A DNA stretch of 64,000 nucleotides from Hemicordylus capensis (Eukaryota > Chordata > Lepidosauria > Squamata > Cordylidae), in assembly GCF_027244095.1 (NCBI RefSeq), contig NC_069657.1, positions 244,692,674 through 244,756,673 of the forward strand, in the 5' to 3' direction. This document shows positions 54,358-64,000 of the stretch, one piece after another. The notes under the pieces are model-generated. The model was given only the letters and a program-made list of their open reading frames with translations, was not told the origin of the DNA and did no database searches. Position 1 is the first letter of the stretch, and the number at the start of each line of letters is the position of its first letter. The translations under genes and the position numbers were made by a program.

Positions 54358-54976
54358 GATCAATTATATATTTGTTTGCTTGTTTGTTTGTTTGCTTGTT
54401 TGTTTGCTTGCTTGCTTATTTGCTTGTTTGCTTGTTTGCTTGTTTGATTTATAGACCACCCTTACAAAATAGCTCAGGGCGGTTCACAAACATCAAAGAC
54501 CCTTTAAAACAATTTAAGAGTACTGGAATGCCAGGCCGAACAGGTAGGTCTTTAGGGCTCTCCTAAATTCCAATAAAGAATTCAAAATACGGATGTCTGC
54601 AGGGAGCACATTCCACAGTCCAGGAGCGGCTACAGAGAAAGCCCGCCTCTGGATCGCCACCAGACGAGCTGGTGGCAACTGGAGCCGGACCTCCTCAGAT
54701 GATCTTAGTGTGCAGTGGGGATCAAAGAAGGTGCTCTCTAAGGTAACCTGGACCTAAGCCGTTCAGGGCTTTAAAGGTAATAACCAGCACTTTGTATTTT
54801 GCTCAGAAACATATCGGCGGCCAGTGCAGCTGTTTCAAAACAGGCATGATATGGTCTCTCCAGGTTGCCCCGGAGACCAGCCTTGCTGCCTCATTTTGAA
54901 CTAACTGAAGTTTCCAAACTATGTACAAAGGCAGTCCAACGTAGAGCGCATTACAGTAGTCAAGCCTGGAGGTTAC
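54358..54976 (-). mobile_element. L2-clade LINE 3' fragment inside copy C
   Basis: A (TTTG/CTTG)n tail at 54366-54450, then the L2 3' end and RT C terminus in reverse. Copy A is continuous across this site (34241-34245), so the piece arrived in copy C after the duplication. Confidence 0.88.
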
Positions 54977-55060
54977 ATTAGTCATGTGCCCTTGGATTAA
55001 ATTCCAGCATGTATCTGATGAATATAGATTCAACTGATGTCCTAAACTTTGCATAGCAAA

Positions 55061-56195
55061 GTAAAGCATACTGGGATCTGAGAGATCAAACCAACAAGAA
55101 ATAATACTTTCTTGTTGGTTCAAACAAGAATCAAGCAATGCACAACCACATGATAAGAAGTAATCGACAACTTAATCAAGTAGTTATATAATTGAAAATA
55201 TATACAATCTAAGACAAGACCAATTGGAAATGATGTCAATGAAACAAATATACAGCATGATAGTGTAGAGATCAATGTAATACAGAAATAAATGAGCCCA
55301 CACATAAGATAAACACCAGAAACAGCCACAATGCTGTACTGGGAATGGATAGGGCCAGTTATTCTCTCCCAGCTTAATATAAAGCTTTATTATTTCTATT
55401 TTTACTGACTTTTGGAGGGGCGGGTAGGGAAACATAAGGGAGGGGCGGGGAGGGAAACATAAGATAAACACCAACAACAGTCACTGGAGGTACTGTGCTG
55501 GGAGTTATACATGCAATCATACATGATCTCTATTCAGACATTATGCTATATGTATTTTTCTGAATGGCTGTACAAGTATTGACTTTAAATGTGAATCTGG
55601 GTAGAGGTCCCTCAAATGTAGGGTACAGGAGTTGTACTACTGTACATGCATTGAACATCATCAAAATGTAGGATTCATTGGTAATATGAGCAAACACAAA
55701 AGAATCCTAAGTGAATATACTAATATTTAATCCTGAGATAAAAGAATCCTTTTGTGTTTGTTCATGCATTGAGGGTTTGCAATCTGCTGGAAAAACTAGT
55801 TTGGGAGAAGATAATCGTCCTCACATGTCTGAGACCTTGTTTGCATGTTCAGTGAACATGTGTGTGGTGGAGTGATACCATAGTAGCAGGCTCTATTTTA
55901 AACATCCAAAGAAAGCTGTTAAGTATCTCTTTAAACTCACTTTACTTGTATAGTTATTGACTTTAATTATTAGATCCTGTTCTGTATAGTTAATATAAAG
56001 AAAATAAACCACATTCCAATTAGTTATTCTCTCTGAGGGGAAAGAATGGGAGAGTATCTCTGGTAAAGAAAGGGAAAGCAAGCCATATCCTATAGAAATG
56101 TTGCTAAAGGGTAGTATTAAATATCTTACAGTATTAAATATGTGAATTAGTAGCACAATATAGAAGTCAAATCCCCCACCCCACTTCTCTGGAGA
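55061..56195. other. Unassigned; short SINE-like pieces
   Basis: Two fragments resembling the inverted L2-tailed SINE ('taagataaacaccagaaaca' at about 55303, 'aacaccaacaacagtcactg' at 55468). Otherwise nothing recognised. Confidence 0.4.
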
Positions 56196-57083
56196 ATATG
56201 CTCAGACTGGTCATTCAAACATTTCAGTGTGCGGAAAAACCACATGGTCTCATTCCCAGGTTTCAAAAGGGAAGGGAAAGGAACATCGGGGAACATGCCT
56301 TTTTCTGCAACGGAGAAGGTTTTTTGTGCAAACGGAGGAGGGTTTTTGGGGAAAACTGCTGGTTCAGGAAGCAGAGAGAATAAGCGGTGCTCCCTTTCTG
56401 CCTTGGAAGGTGCGTGCAGGGGAGCAACCGCTGCCACCGCCACCAACATCGGGGAACATGCCTTTTTCTGCAACAGAGAAGGTTTTTTGTGCAAACGGAG
56501 GAGGTTTTTGTGTGCAAACGGAGGAGTTTTTTGGGGGGGTGGGGGGAGAAATGGGGGGGGGGGGCGTCACGTCAGCTAACTAACCTTACCTGAGGGTTCC
56601 TGAGCCTCTTGCCGCTCCATTTTGTTTTAAGTAATGGTACGGGTGAGTGAGTCTGCTAGCTTGCTTGCTTGCTACTGCTAGATTGATTGGCGGGCACTAG
56701 GAATAATGGCGGCGGCAGCAACCTCTTCCTCCTTGCTCGGCAGCACGCGCTAGGCAGCAGCAGCAGCTGAGCTGATCATGCGCGTTTCTGCACCACCAGC
56801 AGCCAATGGGTGGGGAAGGAGGAGGAGGAGCCCCATCGGCCACACAACTAGGCAAAAGGGTGGAGGATGGGCGGAGACAGCAGCAGGCAGGAAATACGGC
56901 GCTCTCCGGAGCTGGAACAAAGGCGGAATTTTATTTTTTTTTACATTTTTTTTAAAAAATACACTTAATCAAGGAAGCTGGGGCCAGCGCTGGGTGGGGG
57001 AGGCACGTGACATGTCTCTCGGGTGCCCCCTAAGCTGTGGGGCCCCCAGACAACTGTCTCCCCTTGCCCGATCATTGTTACGC
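56196..57083. repeat. GC-rich repeat block with internal duplication
   Basis: A 'gggaacatgcctttttctgc' block occurs at 56290 and 56452, each followed by 'gaaggttttttgtgcaaacg'. The right end, 'cccgatcattgttacgcgcc' then tg, looks like a hAT terminus (CAGGNGCGTAACAATG on the other strand), with no partner end found. Overlapping open frames on both strands here are not convincing genes. Confidence 0.45.
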
Positions 57084-57084
57084 G

Positions 57085-58502
57085 CCTGAAGAGAGGAGGG
57101 TTTGTGTTACCAAATTTTAAGTTATATTTTGAAGCAATATGCCTAAACTGGATGAAAGAATGGATTACATTAACAAATCCAAGACTGTTAGATTTGGAAG
57201 GATTTGATATAAGATATGGTTGGCATGCATATCTATTTTATGATAAGGTAAAAGTAAATAAAGACTTCTTAAATCACTATGTTAGAAAAAGCTTATATAT
57301 GATAGGGATGAAAAACAAACTTGTGTTAGAACCAAAAATTCCACTTTGGGTATCTCCACTGGAAATTATATCTAGAAAACAGAAAAATATGCAACAGACA
57401 TGGCCTACGTATTAACAACTGCTTATTCCCCAAGGTGCAAAATAGAAACTTAAAAAACTAGATCTTATGCAGGATTGGACTATTTCTTGGTATCACCAGA
57501 TTAGCGCCTTATTCAAGCAAGATTGTAAAAAGAGTCTTAATCAATCAAAGTCAGAATTTGAACAACAGTTGTGTGATAAGGAAGACAAACTAGTTTCTAG
57601 GATGTATGATCTGTTATTATTGGAAGATACAAGAACGGAAGTAGTGAAAACTTCAATGATTAAATGGGCTCAGGATTTTGGTTACAATATAGACTTGGAG
57701 AAATGGGGAAAACTATGTATAGTAGATATGAAATACACTGCCTGTTCTTATTTAAAGGAAAATAATCTTAAGATGATGTACAGATGGCATCTAACTCCTA
57801 AGAAGTTGGCTGCAATGTACAAGAACATGTCAAACAAATGTTGGAAGTGTAAAAAAGAGGAGAGTTCCTATATACATTTATGGTGGACTTGTAATAAGTC
57901 TAAAGGCTATTGGGATTTAATATACAATGAGCTTAAGAAAGTGTTTAAAATGACTTTCCCTAAGAGCCCAGAAACAATACTATTAGGCATTGATAATAGC
58001 TCATTGCCTAGGAAATACTGGATTCTCTTTATGTATCTGACAGCAGCAGCAAGATTGACATTTGCATACAAATGGAAAGACATCCATTGCCCAAGTAAAG
58101 AGGATTGGATACTTAAAGTGTTAGAGTTGGCAGAAATGGCAAAGCTAACAGCATTATTAAGAAATAAATTTGAAGCATTTAAAATGGAGTGGAACCCTCT
58201 TCTTATTTACCTAAAAACAGATTATAAAATGGATTTCTATCAGGCTTTTGAATGGTAACAAAAATGTTTTTAAAATGCCCTAGAGCTGACTTTCGTACGA
58301 TTTATCGGGGGGGGGGGGCGATTAAATTACAGGCAAGACTTGAGTATTGTAACTGATACTTGTTCTAATGATGAGATGGAAGTCCTCTTGTCTTTTTTGT
58401 GGTTTTTTTTTTCTTTCTTTCCCCCCTTTTTCCTTTTTGTGTGTTCGTGTGTGTGTATCTTATGTTGTGAAAAATTGAATAAAAAGTTATTTTTTAAAAA
58501 AG
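57085..58502 (+). mobile_element. L1-clade LINE, 5'-truncated
   Basis: Encodes the ORF2 C terminus: GGFVLPNFKLYFEAICLNW, GFDIRYGWHAYLFYDKVKV, then MYRWHLTPKKLAAMY and KCWKCKKEESSYIHLWWTC, the cysteine motif of L1 ORF2. At least one stop at 57413-57415 and a frame change split it. The 3' UTR runs to 'aataaaaagttattttttaa' at about 58500. A short agagga repeat at both ends may be its target duplication. Confidence 0.88.
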
Positions 58503-59149
58503 AGGAACGGATCATCTGTGTCAGAGGTAAGCTTTTAAAGGCTTCTTCCCCCCCCCCCTTCAAGCCCTTTCCCATGATCATGAGAAAGGGCTAGCTGTCT
58601 GGCCTCCCATTTCAAAAGGGGCATCAGGAGAGCAGCAGCTATAATCAGATTTGTGAGCAGATGACTTTGAGGGTGGATGGCTCAACATCTCATAGCCCTT
58701 TCTGAAAGTCCAAATCCTTACTGTGATGGACTGTACCACTTCTGACTGCAGGTGAGATGGGTTCACGTGATGGAAAGCTCCACCATCAAAAAGGTTTCTA
58801 CTCAGAAAACTTTGCATGTCAGGGAGAAGCTGGGCTAGGACCTTAACAACTATAAACCTTGTCCCAAACAAATAGTTTTCTATATGGACGCAATTTTTTG
58901 TATTGAAGATTATTCAATCATGTGTCAACCTCAGCCCTATTTACAGTCTGAAATGGTACAGCTTGATCTCGGGTTTATTGCTTCAGTGAGAACTAGGCTA
59001 AAGTGACCAAGATTGACTCCAACTCTGTGGGCTTGTCATTGTGCAACTGCACAACAATGGGAAAGAGGGCAGACAAGTTCAAGAAGGAGCTTCCTCTCAC
59101 CATAGTGTTTCAAAACTTCATCTAAGCATCCTGACAGTGAATTTTCATT
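58503..59149. other. Unassigned sequence in copy C
   Basis: No match in copy A; a minus-strand frame at 58871-58578 has no family motif. Confidence 0.4.
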
Positions 59150-59923
59150 ATATGTATACACAACAGGACTGTTCCTGAATAAATAAAACCTGCACACTTA
59201 ATTAATTACTTTGTGAGACATTAATAAACCAAGAGAGTAACTCCAGGTTTTGCAAGTAAGAGTGAAACTATGTGAATTGACAGCAGAGAGGAAATGCATT
59301 TCACCCATTAATGATAAATTATCTCAAGGAAATCAGTCATTCACTCCTAGCTCAAAGCAAATGTACAGTATATTTGAAACATTAAGGTAGTTCTCATGAC
59401 CAGGCTTACTCAGGCTATACAGCCCTACCCGGGTAGACCTGGTAGTGAGAACCGCTGGGATCGGGACCAATTCTAGCACTCCTCTAGCACATAGCCCAGG
59501 TTTTTTAACCAGGCTAAAAGTGAAAGTAGGAAGGCGCTCTCCAACCTCACTGCCTGGTCGTGTGAGTGCACTGACTATCAGCAGCTCCTTTGGGGCTGCT
59601 AGCAGTCATTAACACCATAGAGACTTGGGGAAGGAGCATCTTGACCTCAGGGATGTTCCATAATGTACCGCACTGTTCATGTAGTGCATTGTGGGATATC
59701 TGGAGGCCAGGCTTCATCCCTCCAGCCTCCAGTTGGCCTCGCTGCAGCATGGATCTTATGGCCACATCTTCAGAGTCATGCATCTTCAGAGAAACTGGCG
59801 GTTGTGTGGAGGAAGGTAGGGACGATCCTGCCTTCCCAGCTGGTAGTCTGAATGACCTTATTGTGTATCAAGAGGGAACACCTAACAACTGTACAAAATT
59901 GGCTTCATGATCGGATAGGGAAA

Positions 59924-61452
59924 GGTCCATAGCTCAGTGGTAGAGCACATGCTTGATATTCAGAAAGTCCTAAGTTCAGCCTAGCATCTCCGAAAATCCG
60001 CTCTCTGAAACCCTAGAGAACTTCTGTCAAGCAGCATAGACAATCGTTATTTAACATATTTATCAATCCCCTTGTTCCTCATTTATCTAAATGGAACATC
60101 ATCTACCAGATAAACACCTTACAGCTCTTATGCACGCAGACGATGTAGTGATTATCTCATAAACTCAGGTTGGCCTAAGACGAGCGCTATGCTCGTTAGA
60201 TGATTTCTGTAAATCAAACTCTCTTGAAATCAATTGTGACAAGACCAAAATCATGGTATTTGCAAAGTGCCCCAAAATTTGTTTGTGGTCATTAAACGGT
60301 TGCAGGCTAGAGCAGGTTAAGCACTTTAAGGATCTTGGATTTGTCTTCCAGGCTTCAGGCACCCTTACAGCCCATAGAGACTATACTATACAGACTGCCA
60401 AAAAGACCACTTTTTTTATTCAATCTTATTATCGATCAAGAGGTGCCCAATTCATCCCGGCAGCAATCAAACTGTTTGAAGCTAAAGTACGTCCACAGCT
60501 TCTATACGGTATACAACTGGGCATTTATCCTTGCTTTAATAAATTGGAAGCTGTACAATCAAATTTTTTGAAATATATATTCCAAGTTCCTGGCTGTGTG
60601 CCTAGAGCGATTTTGTGACTTGAAGCTGGGCTAGTGAAATTGGAGGCCCGGGCTTGGGATGCTATCTTTGACTACTGGTTAAAACGTATATTTTGCTCCT
60701 AGGGTCTAGTATCTTTAGTACTTAAAGACACATACCATTCTGGTTGGATTAAGAATGTGGAGGATAGATTAGCATGGTTTCTTTCTGGCTGCTATACTAT
60801 CCCTAAAGTATGATACTGCAAGGACCAGGCTGCAAAAGAGAATTTTTCACATGGAACGCCAGATTGATCAAGGATCCATTCCGGCAAATGTATTTCTGGG
60901 TAGCCAGATTTTGAATTATTCACCCGCAGCATACCTTTTTCACTTATCTATCTCTAAATTTCGTCGGGCCCTGACTTTAGCCCGCTGTAACACTTTGCAC
61001 ACAGCAGTGCTAGAAGGGAGGTTTCATGGTATCCCCCAGGAAGACCGGGTGTGCCCATGTGGTTCGGGAGAGGTGGAAAGTATGGCCCATGTTATTTTAC
61101 TCTGCCAGTTTTATAATGATGCTAGATTTGAGCTTATTTGCCCTGAACTTGCCTTATACCCAGATTTGGATGATAATTTAGGTTTATCTCATCTTTTAGC
61201 TGAACAGAACAAAGCCAGATTGTGGAAGGTTGCCAAATTTTGTTACATTGTGGGTAGGATACGTTTGGAGGTTATGAATACTCCTTAGCTGGATATTTTA
61301 CCATTGTTAATTATAAGCTTATTCCTTTATTTTATTTATATTTGTTATATTGCTATTGCTATTTGTATTCTTTATGTTCTGTTTTCTGGTCAATGACTGT
61401 AATAAAACTGAACTGAACTGACAATCATGATGTAGATTGACAAGTGATCTGA
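59924..61452 (+). repeat. tRNA-headed SINE in copy C, split by a LINE
   Basis: The counterpart of 40889-41078. The halves are 59924-60033 and 61423-61452; its last 40 or so bases were removed with exon 6. Confidence 0.75.
60034..61422 (+). mobile_element. Non-LTR LINE (Vingi- or R4-like), 5'-truncated
   Basis: Starts in the RT catalytic region (ALMHADDVVIIS), then NCDKTKIMVFAKCPK, VKHFKDLGFVFQASGTLTAH, FEAKVRPQLLYGIQLGIYP, and near the end CPCGSGEVESMAHVILLCQF, a Cys/His motif. The 3' end is aataaaactgaactgaactg. The site is flanked by gacaatc at 60028-60034 and 61421-61427; copy A has one uninterrupted copy of this site at about 41005. Several frame breaks. Confidence 0.8.
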
Positions 61453-61740
61453 CCCAACAGATACATAAGTTCTTTGATATTGTTATTCAGAAAGAAGCAG
61501 ACAGTCTGCTGGATGAAAAATATGTAAAGCACACGTCAGTGTAATGCATTTTGAGTGGTTTTGATAAGTAATTCAGTCAGTATACAGGAAATACAAACTG
61601 GGAAATGATTTCAAATATATATCTGGAGTAATTACTATTGAAAATGCTGCCAATTGGAATATTATTTCTATGCAGGTCCTGTGACCACAGGAATTTTCAC
61701 TCAGCTTGATAGTTGTTGAGAATCCAGTAAGTACTGCATA

Positions 61741-62307
61741 GGGATGTGTGAACCAGTTCAAATTTGAACTGGCTCAACATCAAGCAGGCCTGGTTTGAGG
61801 GCTCATCATCAAGCCAGACTCGAACTGAGCCAGCCCTGGCCAGTTCGGGGGTTCTGCCTGTTAAAAATCTTGTAAAATAAACTCACCACCTCCAGGGGCG
61901 TTGCCGTGGCTGTGAAGGGGCTCTCTGGAGGTTCCATGCCATGCATGCACAATGGACACCTGCGGCATGCGCGGCGCCTCCAAAATAGCCACTGCAACTA
62001 CACAGAGGCCCGAAATAGGCCGAAAACTGCCCAAATCGGGCCTTTACATGACCAGGGGAGGCCATCCAGCGGGGTCCTCCTGAGATCTCTCCACAGCTGC
62101 AGCAGTGCCCCCGGAGGCAGTGGGCTCATTAAAAAAATAATTAACACATAACCCCCAAGCCAGCTCAAACTTGAGCTGAATCAGGTTGTTGTTTTTTTTG
62201 CTCTGTGTGTGTGTGTATGTGCGCGCACAAAACTGAACATGCCCAGTCTGGTTCGAATCTGGTTTGGACTCAAACCAAAATGGGCAAACTGGTTTTGTGC
62301 ACACCCC
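61741..62307. mobile_element. TA-flanked DNA element, complete in copy C
   Basis: Left end gggatgtgtgaaccagtt, right end aactggttttgtgcacacccc, TA on both sides. It lacks the SINE found in the copy A version, and it contains a TG run near 62200. Confidence 0.68.
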
Positions 62308-62344
62308 TAGTTGAGCATTCCTGAAACAAATTATGATTGCTTAT

Positions 62345-63071
62345 CAAGCTGATCTTACAGAGTGCACAAACACAGGTTTTGCATTGCAATTTACAATGCA
62401 TTTTGCAGCCCTGCCTTGAAAAACACTGCATAAGCACAAGTATAAGGTAATCTGTCCCTCCCAACACACAACACACATTTGAAACACAGTCCAAAAATGT
62501 CCAAAAAAAGGATCAGTGACCCAGAATCCACTGCCAGCCACAGTGTCTGCGCTGCCGTAGCATCATTGGCACAAGTTGCTCTCTTTCACACAGTTATGAC
62601 TCCTTACTTCCTAGCATTGAAACAGCAGCCACAGCAGCACCCTTACTCAGCAGGAAGCATAGCCATCAGCTCAACTAGAGCAACTTCAGCCACAGTTTGA
62701 CTGAGTAAACCTTGCAATGTAGATTGCAGAACAAACCAGAGCAATGAGTCAAGCACAAGTTAGTCTTGATTTGTATAATAACAACACTTGATTTATATGA
62801 TAAAACATTTGATTTGTATAACAAGCCAACCAAAAAGCAAAGAGATTACAAACCAATTGGAAGCCAGTGCGAAAAAACCAATCAGCAAAGGGGGAAGAGG
62901 TCTCCAAAATGGCGCTCAAAAGGTTGAAACCTTTTGATCGAAATGCGGTTGTTTTGTTCCTAGTTTTAAACAGGCCCTTTATTTAAAGGGTGATTTGTTT
63001 TGATCTTTAAACACTTCAAACGGCCCATTTCGAATAGAAATATTTCAAGGTTGAAACATTTTGCACATCCC
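62345..63071. mobile_element. TA-flanked DNA element, right part
   Basis: Counterpart of 42834-43519 with the left third missing. Ends gcacatccc then TA. Confidence 0.6.
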
Positions 63072-63189
63072 TAATCTAGTAAAAGGCAGGGAACAGATGT
63101 TATACCTGCCACAAAGATGCCACCAAAAATGGCATCCCTCTAGTGAATGCACTCCTTCTCTTCCCCAGCCCCAGTAACATTGAAGAAAG

Positions 63190-63560
63190 TTCAAAATGAA
63201 GCTGCAGGAGGTCCCTAAGATGACTCCTGTGCCTATAGCCTTTATGTAATGACGACAGGGCAACTTTCTTGGAGTCCATCAGGGAGGATTTTCACATGGG
63301 GCTTTTAAAGCCATTTAACTCTCATCTCCTCCGGAATGGGGTAAACAAAATCCAGGGTAAAAGAAATCCACTATTAGTATCAGTTTTTTAGGACAACTTT
63401 GAGTTCACAGTAAAGCCTCCCAGTAAACTTGCTGTAAAGTCTGCTGTGTGTAAAAGTCCCAGGTAGGAGGATGCCCATGGGGGGAGGGATTGCCAAGGAT
63501 GCTCCAAAACCTGTAATTGGCCCTGAATATAGCAGCCATAGAAAGTTTATTGGACCTGTT
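63190..63560. other. Copy of gene A far 5' flank
   Basis: Matches 46955-47431 from 'aaaatgaagctgcaggaggt' to 'ttattggacctgtt', after which the two copies part. It shows the duplication reached beyond gene A's promoter, although the promoter itself is deleted here. Confidence 0.8.
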
Positions 63561-64000
63561 TTTGGGAATTCTCTCTGGTAGAGAAACCCTTTTTCATTAT
63601 AGCAGAGTGCACAGAGGCACAACACAGCAGATTTAGTTAGGCATGCGTGTATGCTGAGAGTAAAGTAACTTGGAGCCAGTTCTTAGTTTCAAATCAATAT
63701 ATATGGCATTTATTAAAGAAAAACAGGTCCTCACCTGTAACTGATGATCTGGTAGAGATCCGTTGATATCCATTAGAATATGTTCTGCGCCTGCGCAGAA
63801 GTCTCTCCACATCGAGTTTCTTAGCTCCTTTTCGGTGCCTGCGCCCCACCCTACGTGACCACGTGGCTATTTAAGGCGAGAAGAAGTGCAGGCAGCTCAG
63901 TTCCTTGGAGACCGCCAAAGCAGTTGAATAAATAGTAAGTTCTACTGGAGAGACCCACGGTCCACTGCAGAGGGGAGGTTAGGGAGGGTCTAATGGATAT
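63561..64000. other. Unassigned right edge
   Basis: Contains 'caggtcctcacctgtaactg' and, further right, a GC-rich tract with tatttaagg (about 63869). It could be the edge of an interspersed repeat or a promoter; I cannot decide. Confidence 0.3.

Larger units (their letters stand above)
51754..63560. repeat. Segmental duplication, copy C (dead meprin gene)
   Basis: The duplicate of 32983-47431 in the same orientation. It retains exon 12, the candidate last exon, parts of introns 5 and 6, and the far 5' flank. The exon 7-11 region of copy A (34330-39170) has no match; 55065-59145 holds other sequence in its place. Exon 6 and exons 1-5 lie in stretches that are simply missing. Confidence 0.87.

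Noticed and set aside
56227-56593. Overlapping frames of 115-118 codons on both strands
   Set aside because: They come from a duplicated GC-rich block and mirror each other; no motif.
1-64000. CRISPR array or prokaryotic operon
   Set aside because: No spaced direct repeats with unique spacers, and genes are intron-containing vertebrate genes.
63561-64000. Viral-type terminal repeat at the right edge
   Set aside because: There is a TATA-like word and GC-rich tract, but no second copy or coding part in the window, so no call can be supported.

Overview
The window looks like nuclear DNA of a squamate reptile, most likely a lizard. The repeat mix supports this: L2-type LINEs with short tandem tails, CR1 and L1 pieces, a second non-LTR LINE, many short palindromic hAT MITEs with 8-bp target duplications, and SINEs with either a 5S-rRNA-like or a tRNA-like head. 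Genes have vertebrate intron-exon structure. The species cannot be told from sequence alone.

The main host content is a meprin alpha (MEP1A-like) astacin metalloprotease cluster on the minus strand. Gene A (46223 to about 33575) shows signal peptide, propeptide with FxGD, astacin catalytic domain, MAM and MATH domains over 12 exons plus one candidate short last exon. Gene B (25514 to 3868, continuing off the left edge) shows exons 1-11. All shared exons from exon 4 to exon 10 have identical lengths in the two genes (41, 76, 118, 176, 222, 147 and 216 nt). Gene A has the full zinc site and Met-turn. Gene B keeps the zinc site but has Leu in place of the Met-turn Met, and one of its introns starts with GC.

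A third, dead copy (copy C, about 51754-63560) is a duplicate of 32983-47431. It keeps only exon 12 (54159-54326) and intron or flank sequence. Its exons 1-6 lie in stretches deleted at short microhomologies, and its exon 7-11 region has been replaced by unrelated and LINE sequence. Between gene A and copy C lies an intact single-exon bitter taste receptor gene (TAS2R family) at 47853-48818 on the plus strand.

Layout: 1-3867, repeats (long hairpin, 5S-like SINE split by a hAT element); 3868-25514, gene B, with two large L2 copies in introns 9 and 10; 25515-33500, intergenic with an L2 piece and a 1.1-kb hAT element; 33575-46223, gene A; 46224-47430, gene A promoter side with TATA-like and HNF4-like motifs; 47853-48818, TAS2R; 49850-50870, L2 5' part; 51754-63560, decayed copy C with L2, L1 and another LINE inserted; 63560-64000, unassigned. 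Comparing copies A and C dates several mobile-element insertions as before or after the duplication. Nothing points to CRISPR, bacterial operons or an intact virus.
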